From assembly GCF_019578655.1 (NCBI RefSeq), contig NC_063260.1:19898723-19962722 (forward strand): 64,000 nt of DNA. The letters are read 5' to 3'. This DNA comes from Ricinus communis (Eukaryota > Streptophyta > Magnoliopsida > Malpighiales > Euphorbiaceae). The position numbers and the translations under genes were made by a program. Positions 23,812 through 37,509 of this stretch are shown here, in pieces (within the stretch, counting starts at the first letter, position 1; each line of letters begins with the position of its first letter). The notes under the pieces were generated by a model. That model was not told the DNA's origin. It was given only the letters and a program-made list of their open reading frames with translations, and ran no database searches.

Positions 23812-26800
23812 ATGGATGGTCTACCTGCTGGTTATCGCCCCAATGTTGGCGTCTGTCTCATCAACTCTGATAACCAGGTATCTCTCTCACTCAATTTGCA
23901 AGTAATTTTTTCTTTTGTTCACAGTAAATAAAAAAAAATTGATTTTAGGATTTTGATCACTTTTAATTCTGCACTTATGAAAACTTCAAAGGTTTTATGT
24001 ATATATATCCACACTTACTGGTGTGTATGATCATTACTGGTGGACTTGTTTGTTTCGTTAGAGTTTGCTGTTATTATTACTATTATTACTAATATTATTA
24101 TATTTGATGTTTGGTTGATGAAAGAGACTGAGGAGTTGGTTTCATCACGATATTAATTACTAACTTGTGTGACAGTACTGATCTTGAATGTAATTTGCAG
24201 AAGATCTGAAATCGTAGGCAGTGTTCATGAATTCGTGAAACAATATGTATATCTAAATTGAAACAGAAACGGAACATTTTCGGCTAAATTTTAACCTGAA
24301 TTTATGTATTATATAGGTAAATTTAAATAAACTCTCCTAATATTTTATTATTTTCGTCTTTAAATTTTGTGGAAGTAGAAATTTTTGAAATTGTCGGGTG
24401 ATATTTTGATGGTTTCTGCTTAAAATTATATGAAGTATTGAAAGTAAGGCAGTAAAGTAATAGGATCTAGTACTGATATATTAAGTACTGTCATTAAATT
24501 ACAGATTTGCATTCTACAATGGACTAATCTAGAGATACTAGATATGGTCAAAGTCTGACTGTATCATTTTATCACTTTTTAACTATCATCTATCTATAAT
24601 ATAATATATATTAACTGAGATATTAGATATTACGAACAGTTTTGAAGATTTGAAAGGACATTTTCCTGTACAACCATGTTCTTGATGCTGCTGAACCAAA
24701 ATGTCAGGATTTAAGATTTACTCTACTGTTAGGTTAAATTATTAGCATATTTCATGCATAACCATTTCTATATTTTAAAATTGCACGCACCCTCTATGAG
24801 AGAAAATGCTAATACTTTGTGATTTACTTGCAGATTTTTGTGGCTTCTAGATTGAATGTTCCAGGAGCGTGGCAGATGCCTCAGGTGGTACCAAATTGGA
24901 TATATCTTTTCTTGCTTTGAACTTATTGTCATCTAAAGCTTCTTAAATAATAGTGGACAAGAATCAGAAGGATTATTTAAACACAACCATTTTTGTTGAT
25001 TGATAAAAACACAAACATTTGCCATTAGTATGCAGATGAAAATTCGGTATTAGTACTTGTTCTTTAACAGTTAATTTATGTTAACTCTCCACTTTATTAG
25101 TTATTCCCAACACAAGAGGCCTTGCACTTAACATCGGAAAACTTATTGTTAAATTAAACCCCAAAGCCTCTCTCCCTCTCATTTTGTTTTTTGGTCAGCT
25201 AACTGAGTGGCTGATTGCCTAGGTAAAAAACTGTCCTCCCTCGTGTCCCAAACAGCTGGGACAACAAAACTTACTGTAAGCACCCGGTGAAAAACATTTC
25301 TCCTTGTAAATCGTGTGAATCAAACTGTGTGCCTCAGATTTTATATCCCGGTCAGCTAACAAAATGGCCACTTGGGTAGCTCATTAAAGCTCCTCCCTCA
25401 TGTACCCAAACATCTGGCTGTTGTCCCAGCCCTCAGCACTTAGAGAGCTGCTTTTGTATGATTGATCTCTCCAAGGCTTGTTTGCAGTGAATTCTGCGGT
25501 AAAAAGAAAAAAGTAGCTTGAAAGTCTTGCAGATTTACCAAAATACAATGTATTATTACATTGCATTGATGTCCTTAGCACCACTTATATTGTCAGGATC
25601 CCTCGGTTATGCCCTACAGTATGCCTTTGTAGGATCACAGGAAGTCTTTATTGGACTATGGTATATCTTCTTCTTCTATGTGTTTATGTGTGTATGTGGG
25701 GAATATAACTTTGTTTTTGCTACTATATTGGGCGCCTATCAACAGATGAAACCTTATGATTCTAATTTCTCTAGACTTTTAGAGACAAAAGGGTCAATTT
25801 TCTGACATATAAAATGGGGTTTTACTTTGAGCTATTAGGTTCATTTAAATATCATAGATAATAGTTCATGCATCATTTATCATAGAAATGAAATTTTGGT
25901 TCTTTAGCATTTACGTCCTGCTCTCATTCTTTCTTCTTTTCTTCACCATTTTAGCTAAGCTTGTCCATTATTCTGAATGCCTGTAGGGTGGTATTGAAGA
26001 TGATGAGGAGCCTAGATCTGCAGCCATCAGGGAATTGCGAGAAGAGACTGGAATAGTGTCTGCAGAAATTATTTCTGAGGCATGTGAATGAATTTTCGCC
26101 AATTGAATGGCTCTAGTATGCCCTTTGATTGTCTAGTTGTTTTACATGTTAACAGTCCAATGAGTGAATGTACTATAATAGAAAAGTTCCTTCAAATTCC
26201 TTGGATGGCAGTCATTCATTCTCTACTTTGTTGGTTGTCTTGACAGGTACCAAATTGGTTGACATATGATTTTCCTCCAGCTGTCAAGGCCAAAGTAAAC
26301 CGTCTCTGGGGAGGGGAATGGCATGGACAGGCACAGAAGTGGTGCGCCTCTGTCTCCCTTTCTATCTCACACCACAATCACACAAATTGATACCATTAAA
26401 TTATAAGATGCTAGTGGCCGCTGGTCATTGATCCACCATATATGTCAAGGCTTGCCTTCTGTGCCATCTTTTCTCTTTTTTTTAGGTCTATGTCAATCTT
26501 ATTTTCTTTTCTTTTCTTAATTTCCTAGAGCCATTTCTAAAAAGGTTTATAAAATTACCAGTTGGAAACCACTCCTAGCCTAGTTACCATTTATATCCAT
26601 TCTGACTATATGCTGAACCATTAGGGACTGATATGTTGACCTGTTCACTTGGAGGGGATGTTCTCCTAATGTCCCCACAATTTATTATAGACATAGGCCT
26701 CAAAGAACTAGTGGTTGGTTTAGTTAATAGTAATCGAACTTGTCCGGTTGATTTGAAAAAAAATCAGAGAACAGTGTCTTTGGATAAACTTATCATTCAG

Positions 26801-27567
26801 AGGTTGTCTTGTTCTGAAGTTTGAATGACGTCCGTATAGGCCACTTGTGCACAAATTGAGCTAGCAGTTCCCTGGGGTTTGGTATTATGCATTCACTATC
26901 TAGTCCCAAGAAAGATGTGCAGCGACATCTAAATTATTTATCGAGAATTTCCAGTGGCATATTTGAACCTTACGGTGATTAATGATTGGCGATCACTCAC
27001 TTGGCTGCCTTGTAGTCTCATAGCATTGATTTTTGCTGCAATCTTGTGTGCTTACAGAAACAAGACTTAAAAGTTAAAAGTAGGAGCTACCCAAAACCGA
27101 AATTATCCTAATGCGACTAGTACTGTTGTAGAAATTTCTGCTTTCATAAAAGGAAAAACTAAAGAAAAATGAAAAGGAAGGAAATGATATGATACGAGTG
27201 ATCATATTCTGTCAATTATATATTTTGAAGGGTGAAACGAGTTCCGGAAATTCACAGGTTTCTTATGAGATTGACAAAAGATGAGAGCGAGATAAACTTG
27301 GCAAATGGTGCTGCGGAGCCAGAATTTGCAGAGTGGAAATGGGCGAGCCCTGAAGAAGTTGTTGAGCAGGTACGATAGAAGAATGCTTAAGCTTGTTATA
27401 ATATTATGTCTGCTAATGAAGTCTTGAAGGGTACCAAGAAATGACAAAGTAAATGATTGCAGGCTGTGGACTACAAGAGGCCAACCTATGAGGAAGTTGT
27501 GAAAACCTTCAGGCATTACTTAAATGAGACTGGAATTGCAGCTAAATGTAAATCATCAAAGTGGTGA
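23812..27567 (+). CDS. NUDT25: Nudix hydrolase, NUDT25 type (diadenosine polyphosphate hydrolase)
   Basis: This enzyme hydrolyses dinucleoside polyphosphates such as Ap4A and resembles bacterial RppH/IalA hydrolases. Exons: 23812-23877, 24834-24884, 25987-26079, 26247-26341, 27258-27369, 27463-27567, giving 173 residues. Start MDGLPAGYRPNVGVCLIN is the first ATG and matches the family. The Nudix box G41-x5-E47-x7-R54-E55-L-x-E58-E59-x-G61 is complete (IRELREETG). The conserved stretches VPNWLTYDFP and RLWGGEWHGQAQKW, and the C-terminal KCKSSKW, match Arabidopsis NUDT25 closely, which is cytosolic as far as I recall; no transit peptide is evident. Intron 3 begins with GC, not GT, at 26080: the reading frame and the conserved junction Glu|Val require it. 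The other introns are GT-AG. Confidence 0.93.
25193..25440 (+). repeat. Imperfect direct repeat in intron 2 of NUDT25
   Basis: Two related stretches of about 70-90 bases begin GGTCAGCTAAC (25193 and 25350) and share CTCCCTC.TGT.CCCAAACA further on. They are about 157 bases apart. Probably an old local duplication or part of a repeat insertion in the intron. Confidence 0.4.
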
Positions 27568-28651
27568 ATGTTGGGAGCGTGCTTTTTGTAGGTCTTTTTT
27601 ATGTTTCTTATAGTATAATGAATCTGGGTTCAGTAGAACTTGTTCTGTACATGGATGTGGCAGTCGGGATTTCAAATTTAGATGGTTAATTGCTCAACTC
27701 TAATAAAATATATGTGTTCAATCAAATTTCATAGTCTTTGTGCAAGTTAAAAATACTTGAAGAGATTTCTTTCGGAAATTGTTAAAAGTTCAAGTATTCT
27801 CATAGTATTATTACATTTGTATATATGATAACATGATATTTATTATTATCATTCTCTAATTGAATAAAATTGCTAGACTCAAAACATGTCATACTGTTAA
27901 TTTTAGAGCTTATGTATAGTTTTATCTCTAAACATCGCCAAACTTAATTTCTGACATTCCATTCCGGAGCTAAAATAAATGAAAGTATAAAGTAAAGGTG
28001 GACAAAAATTCAATCCACCATAGAATTTAAATTTGAACGATCACCATTTTCTTCTTCATTGGTGAGAATGTTCACCTTTGATTGTGATATATTTTAAACT
28101 TATTGTAGACATTATTAATAAGATTGTATTGCTGACATTACTCTTCATAAAGTTAACTTGTAACTTTTCCTCAAAGATGCAATACGTAAATCATGTCTAA
28201 AAATGATACATCCAATAACATTAATACCGTTGCAATTTTTCTTTTCAAAATCTCAAATCTTTCCGTGGATAAGGAGTGAACTATTCATGACTCTTGGACT
28301 GCAAGGATTTTTTTTTTTTAATAACTTTTTAATGAAAGAAATCTCAAAGGGCTCGCAGCACAAAACCCACGTATGTTTGGATGCAAAACGCAAATTATGC
28401 TAACCTGTTTTTTTAACTTTTCTTTTGAACTGAATACACCTAACAATCTTCAAATTGTGACAGTGCACAATTCTTCACCGGATTCGCACCGCCGGCCACT
28501 ATTTCCCCGTCTTGAGCTGAACATTCCCTCGTCGGAAAACCCAGACCAGACCAACCAAAAAAGAAAAAAAAACTGAAAACTGGAAATAGAATCCAATCTT
28601 ATTAAATTGCTCTCTCATCAAAACCCTGATACCTCTAAAATTCCCACTCTA
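27568..28651. other. Intergenic: NUDT25 3' end and promoter of the linker-histone-like gene
   Basis: AATAAA-like signals occur at about 27702 (AATAAAATAT). 28450-28600 is more GC-rich and probably holds the 5' UTR of the next gene. No other gene is seen. Confidence 0.4.
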
Positions 28652-31600
28652 ATGGATTCCATACACGAGCGTAAAATGAACGAGCTTAAAGTTTCTATCT
28701 TTGCAAAAGTAAACCCGAATAGGAGGTCCATTTCAAATCTATTCAAGACCCAAATTAAACAAGGGTTGCATGCATGCTTCCCCAGTTTTACCATTCCCTC
28801 TCACCCTCCTTACGCCTCTGTAAGTTTTTTGGATTACTTTTGTTCTGCCTTTTATTTTATTTTTTTGCTTCGATTGGTTGTCTACTAGAAGGGAGACACA
28901 TTGTTATTATGAGATAAAGTTTTGAACTTTTATAAATGTTTAGGGCTTTATGCAGAATGGCTTAACCGAATACGGGTCGCATGTTTAAACTGACAAAAGT
29001 TACAAAATGCTTTAAAATTGCCACTACTCAGTATTGGTGTACTTTGTTTTGTCAGTATTGAATTGTTATGCATTTGAAAGAAATAAGTTTACTTGATTTT
29101 AGCTCCAATAACACACTGATAGCAAATATGAAAACTACCAGTTTTGTGATTGTTAGGTATTCTCATTTGGGCTTTTTTGATCTTTCTTTTTTTCCCTAAT
29201 TCTCTGATAAGATGATCGAGCGGGCAATTTCGGAGATGAATGAAGAAAAGGGATCAACCAAGGAAGCAATATCAGCATTTCTTAAAAGAGAGTACAAGAA
29301 TTTGCCATGGGGGCATGAGAGTTTTTTGAGTCATCATTTGAGGAAGCTTTGTGTGAATAGGTATATAAAATGTGTCAATAACGGAAACTATGTGCTTATG
29401 GTTAAAGATTGTAACGTTTCAGAGATCACTGGATCAACTAAGAAAAGGCAAGCTCGTAGAGGGAAGCGGGGTAGGAAGCAAGGCAGAGTGAAGAAGATGG
29501 AGAAAAAGAGGAAACCAGTGAGGCAAGAAATTGGAGTTGTTGAAGGAACAAAGGACTCAGAAAAGCAGCTAGTTGAAATGGCTGAAATAAAAATTAAGGA
29601 ATCTGGGCAACCGGATAAGTGTGATAAAAGCCAAAGAAATTGTACCTCCAATTACACCAGCTATAACTGTATCATGGCCAAGCTTAAAGACTTGGTGTTC
29701 AAAAATCACGTTGCCACTAACCCCTCTATAAGCAATGTGCCCAAATTTAAGTCCCACATTGAGCAACGGCTACAAGAGCTCTTCCACAATTTCTACACCC
29801 CAACTCATCCACCATATGCCTATGTAAGAAATAAGTATCATTCTTCTTTTCTGATATAGTTGGCTAATGTGTTGAGTATCACTATCTTTTTCAAAATGCT
29901 AAAGCAAATTTTCTTTCAAATTGGCTAAAAATGAAACTAGAAAGTTTCTTTTAAATACTTGGCCTTATTGTCTGGCAACCCAATGCTCATTAATGCTTTT
30001 GAAAGAAGAATTTGCTTTGATTGTGACATTAGACATTAAGAGCCAACTATGTGAAGCTAACGAGAGATACAATTTTTCTTGGTGTCACATGTTCTTAATC
30101 TGTCCCTTTTCTTCTTCTTTTTCCTTTTCCCTTTTACAGATGATCCAAAAGGCAATTCTGGAGTTGAATCAGAAAGGGAGGTTATGTGAGGAGGAAATAT
30201 CAGCCTTTATTAAAAGAAAGTTCAAGGATTTGCCATTTGGACATGAGAGTTTCTTGCGTCATCATTTGGAGAAGATTTGTAAGGAGAATCTGGTGCATGA
30301 CAGTGATGGACTATATGTGCTTGAAGTAAAAAGACAGAATATTGAAATGTTTAATCCTCAAATAGGGGTATCTGTTCTTTCACTCGCGTACAAGATTTGA
30401 TTTTGAATTTTTTTGCATAACACAATACATCAACTGTGACATAGCCCTAGACGGGACATATAATATTTTCAATGGTATTATGATGGTGAAAAAAGTTGTG
30501 GGTCAAGAAAAGTGCTTTTGGTTAATCTTCCACGAATATTGCAGAATTGCTTATGGTCTATTTGGAGGTGCACATTCTTCTTTTATTTTGTAGCGGGAAA
30601 ATGATAATTATCAACCTCTATTGTTATGGTCAACAATTTTTTAAACTTTTGTATTCGCTTGTATATGTTCAAGTTTAACTTCCTTGCTTTCTCAACAAGG
30701 AGTCACTATATGCTTGCCTTCTATAATTAACAGCAAAACACATTATGGAGGAAAATAGTATAAAGAAGAGAATTATAAGTTTGCACTAGATGGTAGGCAT
30801 GAGATTATTATGCAATTGGTAGCAAACAGAATACGTTGACAAGTTATGTATGAGGAACATGTTTTTCCTTTTCCTAACTTTATCTTTTGCACTTGAGATA
30901 ATTTGATGGTCTGCTGAATCTAGTGGTCATTTCTGTGGGAATTATAAACCATAAATAATATGAGTGTTTCCCTTAGAGATGTATAAACAATAAATGACAG
31001 CCTTGGTCTCAGGAGCCTCTACATGCAACGGAGCTGAAGTATCACAATGAGCGGACAATTATTTTGCAAAGGTATCATTTACTAACCTTAAAAAATTATT
31101 TAATTTTAGATGCAAGCTTGGGCGACAAATGCAAGGACCCTATCTTTGTAGTGGAACTGGAGAAGTTCGAGTGGCAGGTTGCCACAATGAAGATATCTAA
31201 ACCTATTTCTTTTTATGACTAATATTAGGTTTTTTGTGTTTGTTAAATTTTATTTTATTTATTTATTTTTTTTTGAGCTGATGTGTTCCCTTTCTTCTTG
31301 TTGAGAACAATAGGGATGGACAGGAGGTCCTATTTAACAAGCAGGACGACCATGGGGCTTTTTCTACCACAACAAATTCTTTGGGCAGAAGTCAGAACTT
31401 GAACCATAATTATTCTGCACCTTCATTGAAGGTAAATATTGAAAAGTACACTACTTACTATTGGATAGAAAATCACTTTTGAGTCTTCTTAATAAGCTGG
31501 GTTTTTCTTGCTTGTAAAAAATTGATGTTAATAGGACATGTGTATGGAATCTGTTATGAAGACGAGAGAATTTGAGGAAAAGCCCTTAGGTTTCTCAGTT

Positions 31601-32470
31601 TTCTTGAATGGAATGGAGGAGTTAAAGTATGATAATTGTGGGGATATGACTGACGCAAAAAGAAAGGACTCTGTGCAGAAGGAGAAACTCACGCAGACTC
31701 AGACTTCACGTGAAGAGATGAAGTCCAACATTGTGGTGATTGAAGGACAAAAGCAGCTTCAGCAGCCGGAAGAAAAAGTGTGGGGATTATGTTCTGATAG
31801 TGCAGGTGGAGGAGTGAACTCGAGAGTTGCTTGTAAAGGATATTACATGCCTGTGGTGGAAGAGGGAAAGCAATTGCAAATAACAAGTCCTCCTGAGCAA
31901 AGGGAACTTATTTGTGGTTTGTTAGCACAACAGCACCATCTACCGAAGATCTCTGGTAAAAAAAGGGCAGAAAAATTACGTCAAGTTCAATTGTCAACTT
32001 CTCCTGAATTACGCATAGATACAGGGCTGCATCTTCACCTTTCTAGTGTGAATATGAAGAAAAATGCACCTGAATCATCTCAAGCAGATCCTGTGCATCA
32101 GTATGAACAGCAGCCACCTAAGCGTCAACGCCGAGGAAGACTGCCTAAAAAAACCTGCGATGAAAACATGATTACGAAGAGCAAGTCACCAGCAAATGGT
32201 CATGGTTGGAGTGAGCGACAAGAGCAACTGGAACGCAAAGGCAATGCAAGGTGTCCAGGATTAAATTCAGTAGCAGATACAACCCTGGCGTTATCATTAT
32301 GCTCAAATGATAAGCAGCAGCAACTGCCAAGGTCGAAAACAAGGCTGGCCTCGAAAAAGGACATGAAAGCACCCATGCAACTGGGTATCAGGAGCAGCAG
32401 CCACAACATGAAGGCCAATAGAGGATTCTTGTTTGAGTTATATCCAGATACTGCTGCCCGGACTTATTGA
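28652..32470 (+). CDS. Protein with two linker-histone (H15) globular domains and AT-hook-like motifs
   Basis: A chromatin or DNA-binding protein of the plant GH1/winged-helix group. Exons: 28652-28819, 29212-29823, 30140-30367, 31013-31071, 31314-31431, 31535-32470, giving 706 residues; all joins are GT-AG and in frame. The first H15 domain spans about residues 52-120 (HPPYASMIERAI ... GHESFLSHHLRKLC) and the second about 256-322 (HPPYAYMIQKAI ... GHESFLRHHLEKIC). Each is preceded by a related 45-residue helix-rich leader. A Lys/Arg-rich stretch with GKRGRKQGR lies near 133-157, and an AT-hook-like RRGRLPKK near 594-601. The tail is low-complexity and Gln-rich. Arabidopsis has related winged-helix H15 proteins (the At1g54230-At1g54260 group) and GH1-HMGA proteins; I cannot assign a single orthologue. 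The small exon 4 is supported by frame and borders only. Confidence 0.8.
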
Positions 32471-35400
32471 CTTCACAGGAAAAGCAGAATGAAGCAGAGC
32501 ATGAAGGTAGAAGAAATCCTCCAAAAGGATGCTGATCGAGCTGATAATTTTATTTAGCTACTGGCAACTAGTACAGAGCTTTCTGTAATTTTGTTCTAGA
32601 GATAGTAGTTCTATATTAGTGAATAGGTGAATCTCGTTCTCATCTCCAAGCGTTAGATTAGTTTCTTGTTGTTGTTGATGGGAAGTTTTTGAGGGATGAA
32701 AGAAACATTTGAAGATGTTGTGGAGTGCCAAAAGCATAGGAGCAATATAATCTTTTCCTCTCTCTCTCTCTCTATCCATGCTTTGATAAACATATTTACC
32801 TATACTTGCATATTAAGGATCAATTTGGCCCCTATCTTATGCTTTAACTGAATTATAAAAGATAAATTCCCCAGTTTATATGTTCCATGCTAACAAAACT
32901 TTACTATATTAATAGAAAATTTAAAAGGGAAATGGACTAAAAAGAATTGTATCCCAGATTTATATTATTATTAATATATAACAAGGATAAAGAAAAGAAA
33001 AGAACAAGATGCGACCTGAGCAGATGATGGGTGCAGCGAGTAGGAGGAGTTTGTAAAAGCAGTGGTAGGGAGTTAGGTGCTCTGTCGGTTGCTTGTCAGT
33101 TTCATCTCTATCCTCTCTGCCTTTAATTTTTTATTTTTTCTATTAAAGTTTATTTAAATGCCTGACTGGGTCCTTTTTGGTTTCCAAAATTTCCTTCTTT
33201 TATTTCAAGAAAAGAATTAATTTGAAGATAAAAGGAATATTGAGTCACAAGTGGGGAGAAGTGAACTTGTTGGATAACAAATTGCCAACTGCCTTCCACA
33301 CAGATTCTCCCTTACTTGTACTTGTAACTTGTAAGCCAGCCAGCACTATGTTCTTTTAATGTAACGTTTTTTCTATTTACAAGTTTTATATATATTAAAA
33401 AATATACTAATAATATATAAAAAAATATTTTTAAAATAATATTAAAATAAAATCTAAAAAATCATTTAAAAAGTCAAAAAAATCCAGAGGGATATGGCCC
33501 TCTTTCTGATTCTACCACTAGAGGGAAGGACAAGTAGACTTATCCATATTATCTCCTTTTTTTTCTTTCTTCCCTCTATTAAAAGTTGTTAATTTAGTTA
33601 TTTTATTATAAATATTTATTAATTAGAGTCTTATATGAAAATATTTTGCTTTAATTTATTAAGAAATGGTACGATACTTCCAACTCTGAATGCGATAATG
33701 TTATAGCATTGTCAGTAAATGTTGGTAATGTTATACAACTTTGAGTACACTAAAGATTATACTATTATTAGTTAATTATTTATCGTGGTGAATGTATAAA
33801 ATATAAGTTTTTTTATTATATAACTAATAATGAGTCTAATTTAGAAATTTTGTATATAAAATTATAATTTAATCTCAAAAATTTATTAAATCTAAAGATT
33901 AATAATAAAAATAAAAAACACATGGAATTTATATATTTTAGAAGTGTAAAGACCAATATGTAAAAATAAAGTAAAAGGTATGCATAAGTTGATGGCCAAA
34001 AGCTCAGTTACATCTTAGAGTATGAAAAAGAAATAATTATATTTTAAAGCTAATTCTTTATCTAACTAATGATAATATTATTGATTTTTTCTTATCAAAA
34101 TGAAGGAGCAATTAATATATTTTCACATGAAAAGAAATGAGTTAAAATTAATTGGATTCTCATATTATTATATAATAAAATAGATATTGTTCTATTTTAT
34201 AGATTTTAGAAATATAAATAAACTATTGCAAAGTTTAAGATTTAATTGCACTTCAGTTTTGCTTAAAAATAATTACATAGTAGTCTGACTGTTAATGGAA
34301 CTAATGGTGTATTATTTAAATATTTAGAACTTAATTGTTAAAATTTGGACTACAATATTAGAGAGGGACTTTTCTTAGGACTTGGTATATGTTGTTATCT
34401 CTTTGGAAACTGTTACTGTTAAAATAATATATGTATGATTGTTTTCCCTGAGAATAGCTGTTCATAGATGTGGACCATTTAATTCTCACCATCACACTCA
34501 ATTAGACATCGTTTTTCCTTAATTTAAAACGAGAAAATAATAGAAACATCCTAACACTTCAGCACTGTTCTCTCTTTTTATTTTTATTTACATTGGGAAC
34601 AATTGTTAATAATAATAATTTGTAGCAGGTAATATGACAAGGATAGCATTGATGTGAATAAAAGGAAATAGTGATGTCCACAAATATGAAAACTAATTTG
34701 TTTATCCTGGAAAAAAGGAGAAATGAAAATCTAAAAACCACTTGCTGGTTCGAAACGTGGAAAGAGTGCATCCATTCCTTATCTTGTGGAGATTGTTGAC
34801 AAAGCCAAACTCCACAAACACAAATTTGTACAACACGCACACACTTTCCACCTCAATCCTCAATCCTCAATTCAGTGTTCATAGCCATTAGCTCTTGATG
34901 TCAAGAATTACAGGTAATTCTGATCATCTAATTTTACTACCCAATTGTAGAGTCGTATGGACCATTCAAGAAAAACTCTTAGGAGATGTGTGTTGCAATG
35001 GCTGATTGTATAAACCATAAAAAAATGAGTACATTTTTCCACGGTCCTAATTGTCCGACTCACACTTTGGGTATCTAATTAAGATTCTTGACAATAACAG
35101 CGGACCTTTTCTCTTTTTCCTAATATAATTTATTTTGGTGATTTTCTCTCTTCAAAATTTGAATTAAATTCAATTAAAGCAAACTCTGACTTTAGAATTA
35201 AGTAAATAAATAAATTAATGGTAAACTGAAGCTAATTAACACATGTACCTGCTGACCAATTGATTTCATACTCACGTACGAGTAAGTTAAGAGTATATAT
35301 TGACTTTACGTAATTAAAATTATCCACTGCCATTTCACCCAATTCCTTTTATTTTATAATATCAAATGTTATTTTAGTGATGAACCGATTTATTTATTTA

Positions 35401-35598
35401 ATTTTTTTTATTGTTGCTTTTCTAATATTTGAAAAGGTTGAAATTTCAGATTTAAGTAGGAAATGTTAATATATATCAATACAAAAGAATACTGTGATCC
35501 AAAGCTTAATAATGAAATCAGTTCAAATAATTGGTAGATTTACTTCTGAATTTGTCATTATAAAACTACCTGTTTAGGTTGTTCAAATAAAAAATATA
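32471..35598. other. Intergenic DNA downstream of the linker-histone-like gene
   Basis: Begins with a probable 3' UTR (to about 32770, ending near a CT repeat at 32757-32774). The rest is AT-rich. 33000-33120 and 34740-34910 are less AT-rich and look promoter-like, but no coding frame with family resemblance is present. Confidence 0.4.
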
Positions 35599-36182
35599 CT
35601 AGTTATTTATCTGGACATTGTTCTTGTTATTTCGATTATAAAATCAAATTTATAAATATAATTTAATAAATTTTAATATTAATATTAATTTATAATATTT
35701 TAAAAAATAATAATAAATTAATTATTTTTTAATAGCTTTAGTTTTTTAAAATCTAAAATTTTATTAATATAATAATATAAATCTTTTTAAAAATATCTCA
35801 ATTAATTCTAATATTATATAAATTAATGCTACCAATATAATTGATATTACTATTTCTTAGAATTAGAAATTATTATATAATTAAAAATTTAATCTATTAG
35901 TGAATATAATATTTAAAAATATTATCTTCTATAATTAATATTATTATCTAATTAAAAAATTAATTTATTATTAATATATTATTTTTTAGGATTAGAATCA
36001 GTGTTGAATTAGGAATGTAACTTATTAATTAATAAATTAATAGAAAAAACTATAAAATTATACATAAACTTGAACTTCATGTATCAAAATAAGTATACAT
36101 GTTAAAATAAAAATTTTATATGTGAAAATTAAGCATACATATAAAAAAACTTAGGTCTTATAAATTAATACATATATATTGA
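35599..36182 (-). mobile_element. Helitron-like element, minus orientation
   Basis: Read on the minus strand it starts TCAATATATATGTATTAATT (36182) and ends GATAAATAACTAG (35599), the TC...CTAG termini of the same AT-rich family as at 9362-11392. It is 584 bases and non-coding. Internal landmarks shared with the left cluster include the TTAATTAATAAATTAATAGA-type stretch near 36030. Confidence 0.5.
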
Positions 36183-36796
36183 TTAATAATCTTTTATAAT
36201 TTTAGACAATAAAATAATTTTTTTTATTTTCTCAATGTATTATTAAAATAAATATAAATTATGTCAAATTTTCACTATAAAACCTAGATTTTTCTATAAA
36301 TCTATGACAAATATTTTATGAAACAACATTATATATACTTTAATAAAATAAATATATGTAATTTTAATGTGATACATTTATATAAATTTTATTATAGTAT
36401 CAAGTATTAATAAAATAAAATAAAATAATATATATATTATGATATTAAAAATTAATTAAATAAAATATTAATTTAATATAATAAGAAATAAATACGCAAA
36501 CGTAACCAGTGACTGTACAATGTCTGGAGTTTGATTTATGTTAATTATGCATTTCTCCCTTGATTATTTCTTTTATAGTCATTAAACTAAATTTTAAAAT
36601 TATCAAAGAATTTGGAAGCTAAAGAAAATATAAATATATAATCAAAAAAACTAAATAGGCACATGTAGTTTATAGTCTTTTTAGTTAATCCGACTATATG
36701 TTGAATAATTAATTTAGATTTTTCAGTATAAACTATTATTCAAAATAAAAATTCTTAATTTATCATAATAAATATTCTCAACCACACATATTATAA

Positions 36797-36860
<64 letters not shown>

Positions 36861-37105
36861 CAATTCAAGTATTTTCAAAAGACCACCAATTTTATTAAAT
36901 TTTATATACATGTTTATCTTCAAACTATTAATTTTATTTTCTTGATAAAAAATATTAATTCTTAATAAAAGGATTATGCTTAATAAGAAGACTGTACGTT
37001 TATAGTACTTGAAAGTATATTATTTGTTTAAAAATAATAATAAATTTAAAATCAGATGAATTATAGAAAGCATATGTATTTTATTTTTATTTTAGATTAT
37101 TTTTA
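36183..37105. other. AT-rich DNA with a long TA microsatellite
   Basis: A TA run occupies 36799-36857. No gene is visible. Confidence 0.5.
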
Positions 37106-37509
37106 AGTTAAATTTCTGATTAAATACTGACTCTAATTTTAAAAAATTATATTTAATATTATATTAACTAATAAATAGTTTTCTAATTAGATAATGATAT
37201 TAATTCTATCTTTATAAAATATATTAATTATATTTTAATATTTGTAGTAACTAATAAATTAATTTTCTAATTAGATAATAATTCTAATTCTAAAAGATAA
37301 CATCCTAACTTATATTTTTAATATTATATTTAATTATAAATTATTATATTAAGAAAATAATATCAATTATTTTGATAATATTAATTTGTATAGTATTAAA
37401 ATTAATAGATTACTATTAATTATTGAAAAATTTATTAAATTATATCATCAACTTAATTTTATGATCAAAATAATAATAACAGTCGTACAACAAATATATA
37501 AATAACTAA
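37106..37509 (+). mobile_element. Helitron-like element, 5'-truncated plus copy
   Basis: Aligns with the second part of the copy at 10731-11392 from the AAGTTA.ATT.CT.ATTAAATACT landmark onward and ends near 37509 with AAATAACTAAT, a CTRR-type end. The first 200 or so bases of the family are missing. Confidence 0.4.

Noticed and set aside
25518..25805. 95-codon frame in NUDT25 intron 2
   Set aside because: Hydrophobic and low-complexity, starts inside an intron, no family resemblance.
29388..29651. Antisense 87-codon frame in the linker-histone-like gene
   Set aside because: Opposite strand of a Lys/Arg-rich coding exon; typical shadow frame.
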